A DNA stretch of 64,000 nucleotides from Chrysophaeum taylorii (taxonomy: Eukaryota; Sar; Pelagophyceae; Pelagomonadales; Pelagomonadaceae), in NCBI GenBank assembly GCA_029834535.1, contig JAQMWT010000196.1, positions 18,620 through 82,619 of the forward strand. Direction: 5' to 3'. Below the pieces are notes generated by a model. It worked only from the letters and a program-made list of their open reading frames with translations. It made no database searches and was not told the DNA's origin. Made by a program: the position numbers and the translations under genes. This document shows, piece by piece, positions 50,684 to 60,416 of the stretch (the stretch's first letter is position 1; the number at the start of each line of letters is the position of its first letter).

Positions 50684-53600
50684 TTAACCATCTTGTTGAG
50701 CTATGGGTTGTTGTAAGCCGAGTAACGTGCGAAATCTGCTGAAGAGCGGAGCTCCAAAGGGTTTAGTAAATCCATCGGCGATATTTTGGGTACCGGAAAC
50801 ATGATGTAGACGTATACGTTTTAACTGTACGTAGTCGCGAATACGGAACCAGCGTGTGCTAATAGCTTTGGCCTTAGTCGCACTATCAGGATTATTGGAA
50901 AGATGAATAGCAGAGGCAGAGTCTCCCAGTATAGGACTGTTACGTATGAACGACATGTCCGATGGGAGGGGATTGTCGTGAGCATCATAATCTAGTAGCA
51001 AGTCTTTCCCTGAAGGTTGGCGGAGATAGAAGTGAGGATTTATAGCGAATGCCATTTCTGTTAACAATTTGCGTAACCAGACCACATCATCGGCACACAT
51101 ATTAAGGGCGATAAGTTCACTCTCATTCGTAGAAGTAGCTGTAATAGGCTGCAACATAGACTTCCACGTGATGAGAGAACCAAACAAGAAGATAGCGTAG
51201 CCGGTTGTAGACTTGCGGTCTTGTTCATAAGAGGGTGCATTATCGGCATCGACGAACGCGACCAATGGATCAAAATTACCTGAATTAATTTGTTCTTTAG
51301 TGTAGTCCAACATGGTGGCCATGTCGGTACGATTACCGATAAGAAGTCGAAGATGGTCCATTAGAGAGGAAGAGCCAGAGTAATACCAGAGGCGAAGATT
51401 ACGATTTTCGGGCTTGCGCAAGTAGCGGAGCGTTCCTGTTAGTACTTGAACATGTAGAAAGTTTGGATTATGCATGCCTCGAGAGCAACGACTAAGACTT
51501 TGTGATAGATCGGGGCGACAGGCCAATTGGACAAACGTGAGCTTGCCAAGTAGAGTGGAGAAGGTGTGAAGGATGAACTTGTCCATATCAGAAGATGGCT
51601 CTCCAGTTTTATACGTGGTTGATGGTGACATCGGTGTGGAAGTGGGACGTAACTGCATTAAAATGGGGTACTCTTCGAACAATGCATCAAGTTTAGCCTG
51701 ACAATCCAGTGATATAGAGCCATCAGTTGTACGCGTTATGCGCATGCCTAGGAGAGTATGGACTTCCTCGAAGGTGTCGACTGAGTATTCCTGTTTCAGG
51801 GCTTGCTGGAACTCACGACGTAGAGTTTCCGAAGTGCAAGTAATGACGACGTCGTCTACTGAGAGCGTGCAAATTATAAATGTAGCGTCAGCTTGGACTT
51901 TAGCGTAAATGCATGTGTCTGTTCGAAATCGTGTATAGCCTAATGAATCAAAGAAGCCGTTTATGGTTTGATTCCAAAGAGCAGGGCTCTGACGTAATCC
52001 ATAGAGAGATTTAAGTAACTTTGGGAGACGATGGCCTTGATATTTAGTATCTTCGGGATCGAGAAGGTAAATGCCTTGTGGCAGTTTGACATAGACATGA
52101 GAATCGATGGGAGCTTGAACAAAAGCGTTAGGGACGTCGACATGGAAAACGGGAAGTCGCAGATGAGCTGCTAGTGCCAGAACACAACGGATGCCAGTAA
52201 GCTGTGCCATAGGGCTGAATGTGTTGAAAAAATCGGTGCCCAGAGAGGCCAAGAATCCTCGTAGGACCAGGCGTGCTTTATGTTTAATGTACTGACCAGC
52301 AGCGTTGGTTTTTATACGTAGGACGAGGCGGGTGTCAATAGGTTTTGAGTTGACCATTGGCAGCGCTAGTTTAAAGCAGCCAAACTTAACAATGTCAAAA
52401 ATCTCTTTGGAGATGGCAGCAACATAAGCTTTGCGATCAGCGTCTGAGAGACCATTGCGGCGGTTCAACTCATATTCATCAATTTTGATATCTTTGGCTT
52501 GAATCTTGTATTCGTCCAAACCAACCGTGCTGGGGTCATGAGTCGTCGTCAGATGAGTAATTGCGTAAGAAGCGACATTATCGGGCAGATGAGCGTAATC
52601 GGGATCTTCTTCGACGAGTTGAACAACTAGTAGAGGAGCATCACCAAGGTGGGCCTCAATGTAATGAGATTGCACGGTGATATAGTCTTCGATGGCGGAG
52701 AGATGAGGCTCAGAGGCACCATAAGAAGCGTCATTATGATCCAAAATGGAGTGGGGCGTGAACAAAGCGTAAACATATTGAGCGGGAGAAACTTGAAAGG
52801 CGTGAGCATGTTCAGAAATTAAATGGACGAGAGCTTGAGGGAGGTGAAAGTCTGCAAGGTGGGCGTCGTCGCAGAAGTGAACATGAGGAGCATCAGGCGA
52901 GGGGTGGCTATGGCTCCTATGACACATAACTGAAGAGGACTGTGAGATCGCTTGATGCACATGGTGATGAAGGGATGGTGCAAATTCCCCTTCTGGAGGT
53001 ATAGCCGTCCAGTGGATGCCATGAGCAAGATGAAGGGAGTGGAGGGTGGGGTCGCAGAAGGTTATGTACTGCTTGGAGAGGTCATACTTGAAGTCGGCAA
53101 GCGTACCACCGGCTTGTTTATAAGCGGCAACAGTAGGCGAGGCAATACGAGTAAGAACATCCTTGAGATTGGTTTTGCGACGAGGCTGAGGGTGATGAGG
53201 ACCACGGGTGGGACGTAGGACATCCTGGGAATAGAGAGACCGATAAGATGGCAAAAGTGGCAAAGTGTTGGAAGACACGTCAGATGTAGGTGTGGTGGCG
53301 GAAGTGGCGGGTGCAGAAGCAGCTGGAGCACATGCGGAAGCGGGGGAGGGAGCATGGAAATGAGAAGAAGAAGTCCCCCTCGCATGGTCAGTGTCGGTAG
53401 GCATAGCATTCCCCCTCTGCGCCGCATCATTGGGGGTGCTGTGAACAGAGAAGGGAATGTCGGGTGAAGGTGTGGGAGGTGGATGCTGTTCATAATCAGG
53501 AGGAGATTTAGAAATAAGATGAGGAAAAGTCAGTTTAGAGGAAACACGGACTTGACCATTTTCAGGATTAAGGACAACATCGGCTAAATGATTAACATGG

Positions 53601-54646
53601 GGTGTTATTAAAGGGTTTATAACGTTAGCACCACATAAGTAGATGTAGGGACGACATCGGGGTTCATATTTATGAAATTCGTTAGGTTCCAAATGCAGAT
53701 AACAAACAGAACCAAAAGGTTTGAGGTAGTCCTGTTGGGGAACATTACATTGGTCTAACAAAACTTGTTGGGGGCTTAGGACTTTATTGTAAATACGTTC
53801 GAGGGAAACGTTAGGGAGGAGATTATACGATTGGATGGCATGTATAACAGCCCACGGGTAGTGTGGTGCCGGATCTGTTAGGGGGTGACCTTTATAGGAT
53901 ACATTAAGCATATGCCGGAGTCGTGTAGACGCGGCAGTGGCTATGTGACCAACAGCGGCTTCTACATCATGATTAAAAACATGCAAGTAAGGGGGGAACG
54001 CGGACATATTAATACCATGTTCCACACGAAAGGGGGTTGTAACATGCTGAGATAAATAGGGTTTAAAGGAATCACAATAGATTTGTTTTAGTTGTACATG
54101 AACATAAGTAGAGCAAAAATTGCGGACAAACTCAAGGGCGTTACAAAATTCGCTGGAGTTAGTGCTACGACAAAAGTACACTAACAGAAATTTAGAAATG
54201 AGACACTTGAAAACAATGATATGTCGAAAGGATCCCCATTCCGAGAGCACAGATACGTAACCACCGTCACATGCCCAGGCTTCACCAGGTTGAATTTTTT
54301 TTTCGAATGATGGTTGCTTGGTAAGGTGATGTGGATGAGGAAAGCGTTTTTTGTGAATCGTACAATCCACACAGAACTTACGGTAGGGTACGTCAGATGG
54401 GTGGTGTCCAGGACTGGCAATAACCTGAACAGCTTTTATAGCTTGAGAATCACTAGAATGGTGGATGTTGTGAAAATTGGTGGCTCGTTGTTGCGCATCT
54501 CGAAATGCAAGGGTGCCTCTGGCATAGACTTTCTTATCGAAGGGCGCATGCTTTTCATTGAGCTGTCTTGGCGTTATAAGTGGAATTTGTTTTTTCTTTA
54601 GTAGGAGATGATATATCTGCGGATGAGGTGTTAGAGAGGAAGACAT
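50684..54646 (-). CDS. pol: Element B integrase, reverse transcriptase and RNase H (1,320 aa)
   Basis: Intact frame. Integrase: HHCC region at residues ~59-95 (NFHNIHH, FCVDC) and catalytic D127 (AWACDGGY), D192 (YCDSF) and E229 (HDVEAAVGH). A long Pro/Ser/His-rich linker (~390-520) precedes RT: FHVDVPNAFVQAP near 834 (first catalytic Asp), KLLKSLYGLRQSPALWNQ, and LSVDDVVI near 926 replacing the usual YVDD. RNase H at ~1125-1290: FVDADNAPSYEQDRKSTTGY, STNESELIALNMCAD, GDSASAIHLSNNP and HHVSGTQNIADGFTKPF. These enzymes copy element RNA into DNA and insert it. The frame begins inside the end of the spacer frame, in a different phase, at an A-rich run (54590-54600), so it was probably continuous before a small indel. 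Translation start is not meaningful if it is cut from a polyprotein. Confidence 0.92.
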   Translation of the reverse strand: MSSSLTPHPQIYHLLLKKKQIPLITPRQLNEKHAPFDKKVYARGTLAFRDAQQRATNFHNIHHSSDSQAIKAVQVIASPGHHPSDVPYRKFCVDCTIHKKRFPHPHHLTKQPSFEKKIQPGEAWACDGGYVSVLSEWGSFRHIIVFKCLISKFLLVYFCRSTNSSEFCNALEFVRNFCSTYVHVQLKQIYCDSFKPYLSQHVTTPFRVEHGINMSAFPPYLHVFNHDVEAAVGHIATAASTRLRHMLNVSYKGHPLTDPAPHYPWAVIHAIQSYNLLPNVSLERIYNKVLSPQQVLLDQCNVPQQDYLKPFGSVCYLHLEPNEFHKYEPRCRPYIYLCGANVINPLITPHVNHLADVVLNPENGQVRVSSKLTFPHLISKSPPDYEQHPPPTPSPDIPFSVHSTPNDAAQRGNAMPTDTDHARGTSSSHFHAPSPASACAPAASAPATSATTPTSDVSSNTLPLLPSYRSLYSQDVLRPTRGPHHPQPRRKTNLKDVLTRIASPTVAAYKQAGGTLADFKYDLSKQYITFCDPTLHSLHLAHGIHWTAIPPEGEFAPSLHHHVHQAISQSSSVMCHRSHSHPSPDAPHVHFCDDAHLADFHLPQALVHLISEHAHAFQVSPAQYVYALFTPHSILDHNDASYGASEPHLSAIEDYITVQSHYIEAHLGDAPLLVVQLVEEDPDYAHLPDNVASYAITHLTTTHDPSTVGLDEYKIQAKDIKIDEYELNRRNGLSDADRKAYVAAISKEIFDIVKFGCFKLALPMVNSKPIDTRLVLRIKTNAAGQYIKHKARLVLRGFLASLGTDFFNTFSPMAQLTGIRCVLALAAHLRLPVFHVDVPNAFVQAPIDSHVYVKLPQGIYLLDPEDTKYQGHRLPKLLKSLYGLRQSPALWNQTINGFFDSLGYTRFRTDTCIYAKVQADATFIICTLSVDDVVITCTSETLRREFQQALKQEYSVDTFEEVHTLLGMRITRTTDGSISLDCQAKLDALFEEYPILMQLRPTSTPMSPSTTYKTGEPSSDMDKFILHTFSTLLGKLTFVQLACRPDLSQSLSRCSRGMHNPNFLHVQVLTGTLRYLRKPENRNLRLWYYSGSSSLMDHLRLLIGNRTDMATMLDYTKEQINSGNFDPLVAFVDADNAPSYEQDRKSTTGYAIFLFGSLITWKSMLQPITATSTNESELIALNMCADDVVWLRKLLTEMAFAINPHFYLRQPSGKDLLLDYDAHDNPLPSDMSFIRNSPILGDSASAIHLSNNPDSATKAKAISTRWFRIRDYVQLKRIRLHHVSGTQNIADGFTKPFGAPLFSRFRTLLGLQQPIAQQDG

Positions 54647-56439
54647 GAGCTACTGAATCGAGATGAAAAGATGGAAGTTCGTGGTTAGAAGCAAGATTAT
54701 CGCAACATGAGAGTTTTTTATTGGAGATGTAGAACATTGTAATGGAACTCTGGTGTAATAATAAGGATGTATCTGTTGGGAATATATTTGTGAAGAAGGT
54801 TGACCTATAGTTTTTGGTTAGAGAGGCATGATCAGGGTCAAACGATGGTGATAGCGTTAATTTACGCAAGTCATAGACAAGCTGACACAAATGTTTATAA
54901 ATTATATGATATGTTCCAGCTGGAATAGCATTAGCGATTATGTCACAGCATAGGTCCGGGGACAAAGACAAAAGAAAATTGATTTGGTGCGCTGTGAAGT
55001 TATTGGCGCGTGCCAATTCGCGAGTTGAGTAGTGTCGAATGCGATCGAGTCGTGGATCGTACACGAGCATATTAGCAAATCCACGAATGGTAGGAGTAGG
55101 AGTGTATATAGAATGAACTTTGGCACCCATCTTCCTATCGCTTGATGTAATAAAGCCCAGATATCTGCTTTGGGACAGATGCATGTCACTTAAAGCAAAT
55201 ATTTTATCGATAAATTCGAGACGATTTTCCTGAGGGTAGAAGACAAAAGAATCGTGAAATACAGGAGAAGTATAGGTGACCAGTGCTTGTACTAAACGAC
55301 GCGTGTCTTGATTTTCATTATTATTATGGTATGCTTGGCAAAGCCAAAGAAAACCAGTAACAGGTTCGAGAGAAGCGGTCTTATCAATTCCGGCATCATG
55401 TGTTAGGAAGGTATAGGTTTCGCCAAAAGCATTTATATATAAATATATATATAAATATTTATATGTGCCTGATAATTAGAAGAGGAGTAAGAAACTGTTA
55501 TATCTCCGCCTGTATGTCTTCCACCGGTGATGTAAATGATGGAGGAAGTAGAGGATTTATTTAAAAATAACCTGTGAGATGGTTGGTTAGATTCGATAGT
55601 TGTAATACGAAAAGACACAGGTAAAGTGATAGATTTAGGGAATAAGCGTCCCATAATATTATAGAGGAGCACGAAAGCTTTGAGTTCAATAGGGGATCTC
55701 ATGCAAGCAAGTGGTTTTCTTGAATTAGTCAAGAATCCCAGGCGAAAGTTAGAAATGCCCTCCATTTCATCTTGACTGGGATGTTCGACTGTTTTATTAG
55801 AGTGCAGACGAAGGAACAGCATAGTTAAGGTTTCAAGCTCAGTCACAGTTAAGCGCACGGATCCTGTACGACTAAAAATGGTGTAGGTTTTAGGTGTGGA
55901 CACGAATGGTATGTCGGGAAAGACCTGCGTCCAAGGTTCGTCGACTATTAACTTGCGACTGATGGAATTAGCGTGGTCTGCAATGTCCAGAAAGGAAGTG
56001 ACTCGTTTATTAGGCCATGAAAGCAGATCAAGAGGGCCGGTGTTATATTTGCGTGCAACGAGGATCCATCTTTCTCTGGCTTGATAATCTCCACATAGAT
56101 AGCATGGAAATCGGTCACATATATCCACCGTATAGTGCATCGTTGAGAAGATGAGATTAGCAACTCGTATATGGTCTTCATACGATGCGGAGTGTGGTGG
56201 TGTCATTTCCATGAAAAGAACAAGCGGCTTTAAAAGCTCAAGTACACTTAGAGCACTTGGAAACAAGGAATCATCCATATCACGCTCGAAGGTGGAAATG
56301 GATCTCCCATTGATTATGTTGCGATTTGTGCATGGTGATGTCAATTCCACTATATCGGTGTAATATCGTGCACATTCAGCGTCCGATGCTCGATGGAGAT
56401 ATGTCAGAAACTTAGGTAGGGATGGGAAAACTTCGATGG

Positions 56440-56527
56440 AATTACCAAAACGTCTTCGTAGCATGTGCGTGATATTGTCGTCGAATTACCAAAACGTCTT
56501 CGTAGCATGTGCGTGATATTGTCGTCG
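56440..56527. repeat. 44-bp perfect tandem duplication in the element B spacer
   Basis: Copies 56440-56483 and 56484-56527 are identical. Its length changes the phase exactly from that of the upstream piece (ending in HMLRRRFGNS) to that of the downstream piece, so it alone explains this frame break. Confidence 0.9.
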
Positions 56528-56688
56528 CTCTCAACAAGAACTTTAACGTTGATGTTGATTTGCAAGTCATTAGAAGCGCAAGCCAAGAATGCAGGAGTGG
56601 ACATCCCAGAGCAAAGTAGAGTTACAGTAGGTGTTCGTGGGCTAGGAGACGAAGTTACTGTGTGAAGCAAACGTGTGGTAACCTTGCG

Positions 56689-56691
56689 TCA
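56689..56691 (-). other. In-frame UGA shared with element A
   Basis: Minus-strand codons PPPV, TGA, CGC. The same phase is open before (56692-57165) and after (to 56404). Element A has PPPL, TGA, CGA at the homologous position. Confidence 0.6.
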
Positions 56692-57064
56692 TACGGGAGG
56701 TGGGAAATGCTTGCGTATGTAAGGCAGCTGCGAATGCATTGACTCCAGGATGGTTTTAAGCCATGGGACGTAAATTACGCGTTCCATGAGGGTGGAATAT
56801 AGTTTGAGCATTTCGCGTTGTTCATTAAAAGCACATAGTCTGAACTGTAGTGAGCGAAGTTCCATTTTACGCGCTTTTGCTTGTTGTAGCGAATAAATTG
56901 GTAGAGTAGGCAACAGGTTATTGAGTCTAAACAAAGTAATCTTGACATTATCATCAATTTTACTCTGGATAGATGATTGTCCTTTAAATTCAACTCCATA
57001 AAGATGTATACCAAGTTTATCTTCTCCCCATTGAGTCATACTGATGATGTGCAGATCGGGATCG

Positions 57065-58024
57065 TTATGGTCGTTTTGCTTGGGTAGGAAAAGCGCAACG
57101 TCTAGCTTTACATATCCCACATTTGGATGCTTTGGGAGAGCGGGAATGACGGTCCTTATAATCATAGCATGTGTGATTCTCTGCGTATCCGTAGCAGTCT
57201 GGATAGCAGGTGATAAAGAAAGACTCGGGTAACTTTACGATGTGGATAGGATCAGCATAACGTTTAAAGTTGATTACATGTTGAGAAGCACATGTGTCAG
57301 CATATCCTGGCGTAGTCATTAGCGGCAAATTGTACTCGTTGTACAGTTTAAGCATTGTTGCATAACAGGCATGTGTTGAGCTTTGACCAAACACGTACTG
57401 TGTCATGAAACTTTGTGTTTGTTCGGAAGGCACGACGACGAGTGTAAAACCAGTGTTTAATTTTGGTAGCAACACAGGGGGATCTGTGCCATCTTCATTA
57501 TCTTCGTTGGGTAGATTATTGGGGAGCTCAGAGTGCGAGGAAGTTTCCCGAGCTTGACGACGAACGATAGCATTCTGAGCTTTAGCATTTACGTGCTGCA
57601 ATAGCGGCTGAGGGATGTTATCGATTTCATCATCTTTAATGGACAGAAAAGTGTGGAACATTTTCCCTGTATTAGCAGTCCCCCTCTGCCCCGCATCACT
57701 GGGGGGCGCTTCAGGAGCAGATGTTTCAGTTTGATACTTTTCTTCTGAAACATGAGATTCCTTATCGGCTTCTAAGAGGTTCACAATGGTATTGGACATA
57801 GTATCAACTCGAGATAAGTAGAGATGATTTTGGGTGGCTTCGTCAGGATCTAAGGACTGTGTCGAAGCTTGAGAAGCGGTTGTCCAGAGGGTACTCAGTA
57901 AGCTTTTCATTTCCTCCTGTACCATTTTAGAGTCGGTAGAGGGGTTGGGATTCGCTTCCTGTAATTTACCAAACAGGTGGCGAAGACGATCAACCTGATA
58001 AGTAGCCCGGTCCATAAGAGACAT
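57065..58024 (-). CDS. Element B gag C-terminal region and protease
   Basis: A 319-residue open piece. Residues ~1-190 are polar and rich in Ser, Asp and Gln (gag/nucleocapsid region, without a CCHC knuckle). The block PSEQTQSFMTQYVFG leads to the protease motif GYADTCASQHVINFKRYADP then IHIVKLPES around residue 240-265. The usual D-[ST]-G is DTC here, so the protease of this copy may be inactive, while element A retains DSG. The end of the frame, after about 57200, has left the family phase, which continues at 57165. Confidence 0.7.
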   Translation of the reverse strand: MSLMDRATYQVDRLRHLFGKLQEANPNPSTDSKMVQEEMKSLLSTLWTTASQASTQSLDPDEATQNHLYLSRVDTMSNTIVNLLEADKESHVSEEKYQTETSAPEAPPSDAGQRGTANTGKMFHTFLSIKDDEIDNIPQPLLQHVNAKAQNAIVRRQARETSSHSELPNNLPNEDNEDGTDPPVLLPKLNTGFTLVVVPSEQTQSFMTQYVFGQSSTHACYATMLKLYNEYNLPLMTTPGYADTCASQHVINFKRYADPIHIVKLPESFFITCYPDCYGYAENHTCYDYKDRHSRSPKASKCGICKARRCAFPTQAKRP

Positions 58025-58192
58025 ATTAGAGCGTGCATTACGGTTAGAGGAAGGTGAGTAGACAGGACGATCGAAGCTGGTGCCTTTGGCGTTATAATTT
58101 GAAGGTGGACGATAGTACGACGTGTCACGAGGTGAAATTGTCGATGCTTTGTCTTTTGCATTACGAAGCTTACGAGCGTTGAAGCCAGACTG

Positions 58193-58232
58193 TCCAGCTA
58201 CAGTAGCTACAATCCAGCTACAGTAGCTAACA
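58193..58232. repeat. 20-bp tandem duplication in element B gag
   Basis: The unit tccagctacagtagctacaa occurs at 58193-58212 and, with a slight change at its end, at 58213-58232. The 20-base length accounts for the phase change between the gag piece above and the gag-protease piece below. Confidence 0.85.
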
Positions 58233-59454
58233 ACGAGTAAGCGTTGTTTAGAGAGTCGTGGGATTGATGAATAGTATCCATCAATAATACCTTAGGTGGC
58301 TTGGTAGCGGTAGTACCAGGGATATAAGGGATCCAGAAAGCGGGTTTATCCAAGCGTCGGTTAGAGGAAAACTTTGTTTCATTGTATATCTTTAACAAGA
58401 ACTCCAATAACGGACGAACGTCGTTAGGATCAACTAGCTTTAACAATTCAGGATCGTGAATCGAGTTGTTCCCAGAGCGTGTCTCGTAGAGTTTACACCA
58501 TTCCAATAAAGAGTGAGAATAGCGCTCGTGATCCGAGGGATTAGCATATAGACGGTAGATCTCCTCATGAGCTTTAAGTGTGATTAAGGAGTTATTAAAT
58601 TGGATTGATGCTTCATCATTATTTAATTGCTTTGCCTGAGATTGGAAGGAAAGGAGTTGTTCGACAAATACATGGGCATACCAATTAACATTTAAAGACA
58701 TTCGATTAAACTGAGATTTAAGCCCAGTAACATCTGTACAAGACACTGTCTCATAGTAATGGTAAGCTAAAAGCATTACTGCACGTAGTTTATTAGGATG
58801 TGGAGTAATTGCATAAACCTTCTTTAATTGAGGCCACATAGCGAGTGCGGGGTTGTCTTGTCATTCCAGATTTAAAAATGTGTACAAGAAACCAGCATAA
58901 GTTTCGCAGTGTTTGATCCAGTCGGTATTAGAGAGACCTGTAAAGGATATGTTAGCTAGAGAAGAATCATACACAATTGATTTAGGGAATCGGGTATCTA
59001 ATAGATTGAGGACACGTTTAACATCCTCATTTAATTCGGGACGAACGAGATTATAGGACTCTTGGTAATAAAGTCGTTCGAGATTGTTACGGACATCAAC
59101 TGTTAGTTCATGTGATGAATTGACGAGCCAAGTTTTAAAATGATCAGGCAGGGCAGCTTCATCAGGTAAGTTTAAATCGTTTACTTGTTCAGCTTTCCAT
59201 TGAGCGAAGATGATATCAACTTCTTGTTCAAGAAGTTGGTTATATTCCGGAGCATTCCGGGTGTAAGCTTCATGTGAATCGAAGCAGAATAACGCGCCCA
59301 CATATGGACTTGTCATATGCCTGCGAAGCACCTCAATTTGCAAGCTCACCTTGGTTGAGTTGTCTTGGAAACGCAATCCTGCGTTAATTTGATCAACGAG
59401 GATCTGTTCTTGTTTGTAGATATCCGTAGTGGATATTGGTTTTTGTTTTGACAT
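58207..59454 (-). CDS. gag: Element B gag (capsid region), with one in-frame UGA
   Basis: Starts MSKQKPISTTDIYKQEQ and runs 197 codons to a TGA at 58861-58863, then continues in the same phase for seven codons and a further 210 residues. Element A has GGA at this point, so the TGA is specific to this copy. Capsid-like blocks of copia gag are present: YAGFLYTFLNLE, NPALAMWPQLKKVY, LKSQFNRMSLNVNWYAH and NPSDHERYSHSLLEWCKLYE. It would form the particle in which reverse transcription occurs. Upstream of the start is the 470-base leader. Confidence 0.75.
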
Positions 59455-59925
59455 GATTGTGACCTATTAAGAAATAGGTTATAGGATTGATAGACGTATT
59501 CGACACATAAGAATGAAGAGTTTCTCGAGTGCGGGTTCTATGTACAGTACGCTATTTTAAACGTGGGCTTATTGACACGACCAAACAAATCAACATGCTA
59601 TTTAAAAACAGGGCGACTTGAGAATGAAGAATGGATTAATTCTCGAGCAGTCAGTCTTTTGTTGGGGAATAGAAGGAAAAACCCGTACAAGTTTCCGCGG
59701 CTTGTATAGGAAAAATTTTAATTTTATTAGCTATGCGAGTGCATATGACCAGTGACCGACCCAACTCGGTCACAAACCAAATTAACTGGTGGGCACATAC
59801 CGTCACATAACAAATATGTACAGTAGACCACCGCCAAACACATTGTCGCATTGTACTCGTGATCAGGCGCAAATTGATCACTCCATTTATACGTACAACA
59901 CAGTTGGGCTGACACACCTACGCAT
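59455..59925 (-). other. Element B untranslated leader
   Basis: 470 bases between primer site and gag, AT-rich and without a long frame. Packaging signals are expected here in retroelements but none can be pointed to. Confidence 0.55.
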
Positions 59926-59939
59926 CTGGGCCCATAACC
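59926..59939 (-). promoter_or_regulatory. Primer binding site, internal initiator tRNA-Met
   Basis: Minus-strand GGTTATGGGCCCAG directly follows the LTR end CTCTCCA. It matches the complement of the CUGGGCCCAUAACC anticodon stem-loop of initiator tRNA-Met. Identical to the site of element A. Confidence 0.82.
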
Positions 59940-60341
59940 TGGAGAGATTTGACCCTCTCCGGGTACATGGTAGAGACTGCGTGCAGTCTTAGGCGTGTAC
60001 AGACCATTCCGCTTGCCACATGCTACTACACAAGGCAGGGATTTAAGCCCTAACTCCTTAAGGACATTAGGTCCCATAGAAGCGTTTACACTGACAACGA
60101 GGAACGAAACCTCTGTTAATTAAACAGAAAACCCCGTACCTGACGGTACGCACCTGGAGGCCTACTCCATGTTGGAAAAGAGCTTCAGACTGGGTTCTTC
60201 ATAGTCATGAAAATATAATTGCGGAAGGGTAAGGAAGGAAAAGAGGAACGAGGAAAAGCCGTATTACGGAGAGAAAACCCTCGTGTAGAGATAGGTGTGA
60301 AGTGTTCCAGTGTCGCACACATAATAGTGTACCTCTCTGGA
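59940..60341 (-). repeat. 5' LTR of element B
   Basis: 402 bp, matching 48039-48440 with about nine substitutions (several A/G) and no indels. It contains the promoter in sense orientation, although no clear TATA box was identified. Confidence 0.92.
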
Positions 60342-60366
60342 GTAAGTAAGTAAGTAAGTAAGTAAG
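60342..60366. repeat. (GTAA)n tail, right part
   Basis: Six gtaa units and a final g directly after element B. Together with the tail at 48030-48038 they form the original tail of the SINE-like element into which B integrated. Confidence 0.8.
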
Positions 60367-60416
60367 TCCGTCCTTACTACTAATCGACAGATGTTTGTCT
60401 GTCTGTTTGTCTGTAA

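Larger units (their letters stand above)
54555..57165 (-). pseudogene. Element B protease-integrase spacer (unknown function)
   Basis: About 870 codons in four pieces: 56689-57165, 56404-56670, 55433-56464 and 54555-55184. Conserved with elements A and C are VIPALPKHP, GYVKLD, QAKARKMELRS, LCSGMSTPAF, VLVESDDNITHMLRRRFGNS, ELTSPCTNRN, EMTPPHSASYEDH, CGDYQARERWILVARK, FSRTGSVRLTVTELETLTML, IYITGGRH, ARANNFT and CCDIIANAIPAGT. The breaks are a UGA (56689), a 44-bp duplication, an AT microsatellite (55436-55462) and an A-run shift into integrase. Canonical copia pol has only a short pre-integrase region here. No known fold is recognised by eye. Confidence 0.7.
48039..60341 (-). mobile_element. 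Ty1/copia element B, near-complete, 12.3 kb
   Basis: Bounded by two 402-bp LTRs and the 5-bp target duplication GTAAG (48034-48038 and 60342-60346). Minus-strand order: LTR, primer site, leader, gag, protease, ~900-residue spacer, integrase, RT, RNase H, additional ORF, polypurine tract, LTR. Integrase before RT places it in Ty1/copia. Copia elements are usually 5-9 kb, so it is large. The LTRs differ at about 9 of 402 positions. Gag, protease and spacer have frame breaks; integrase-RT-RNase H and the last ORF are intact. Confidence 0.92.

Noticed and set aside
54580-54646. Programmed +1 frameshifting at the A-rich spacer-integrase junction
   Set aside because: Element B has other indels and duplications, and no copy without the shift can be compared at this base; a simple indel is enough.
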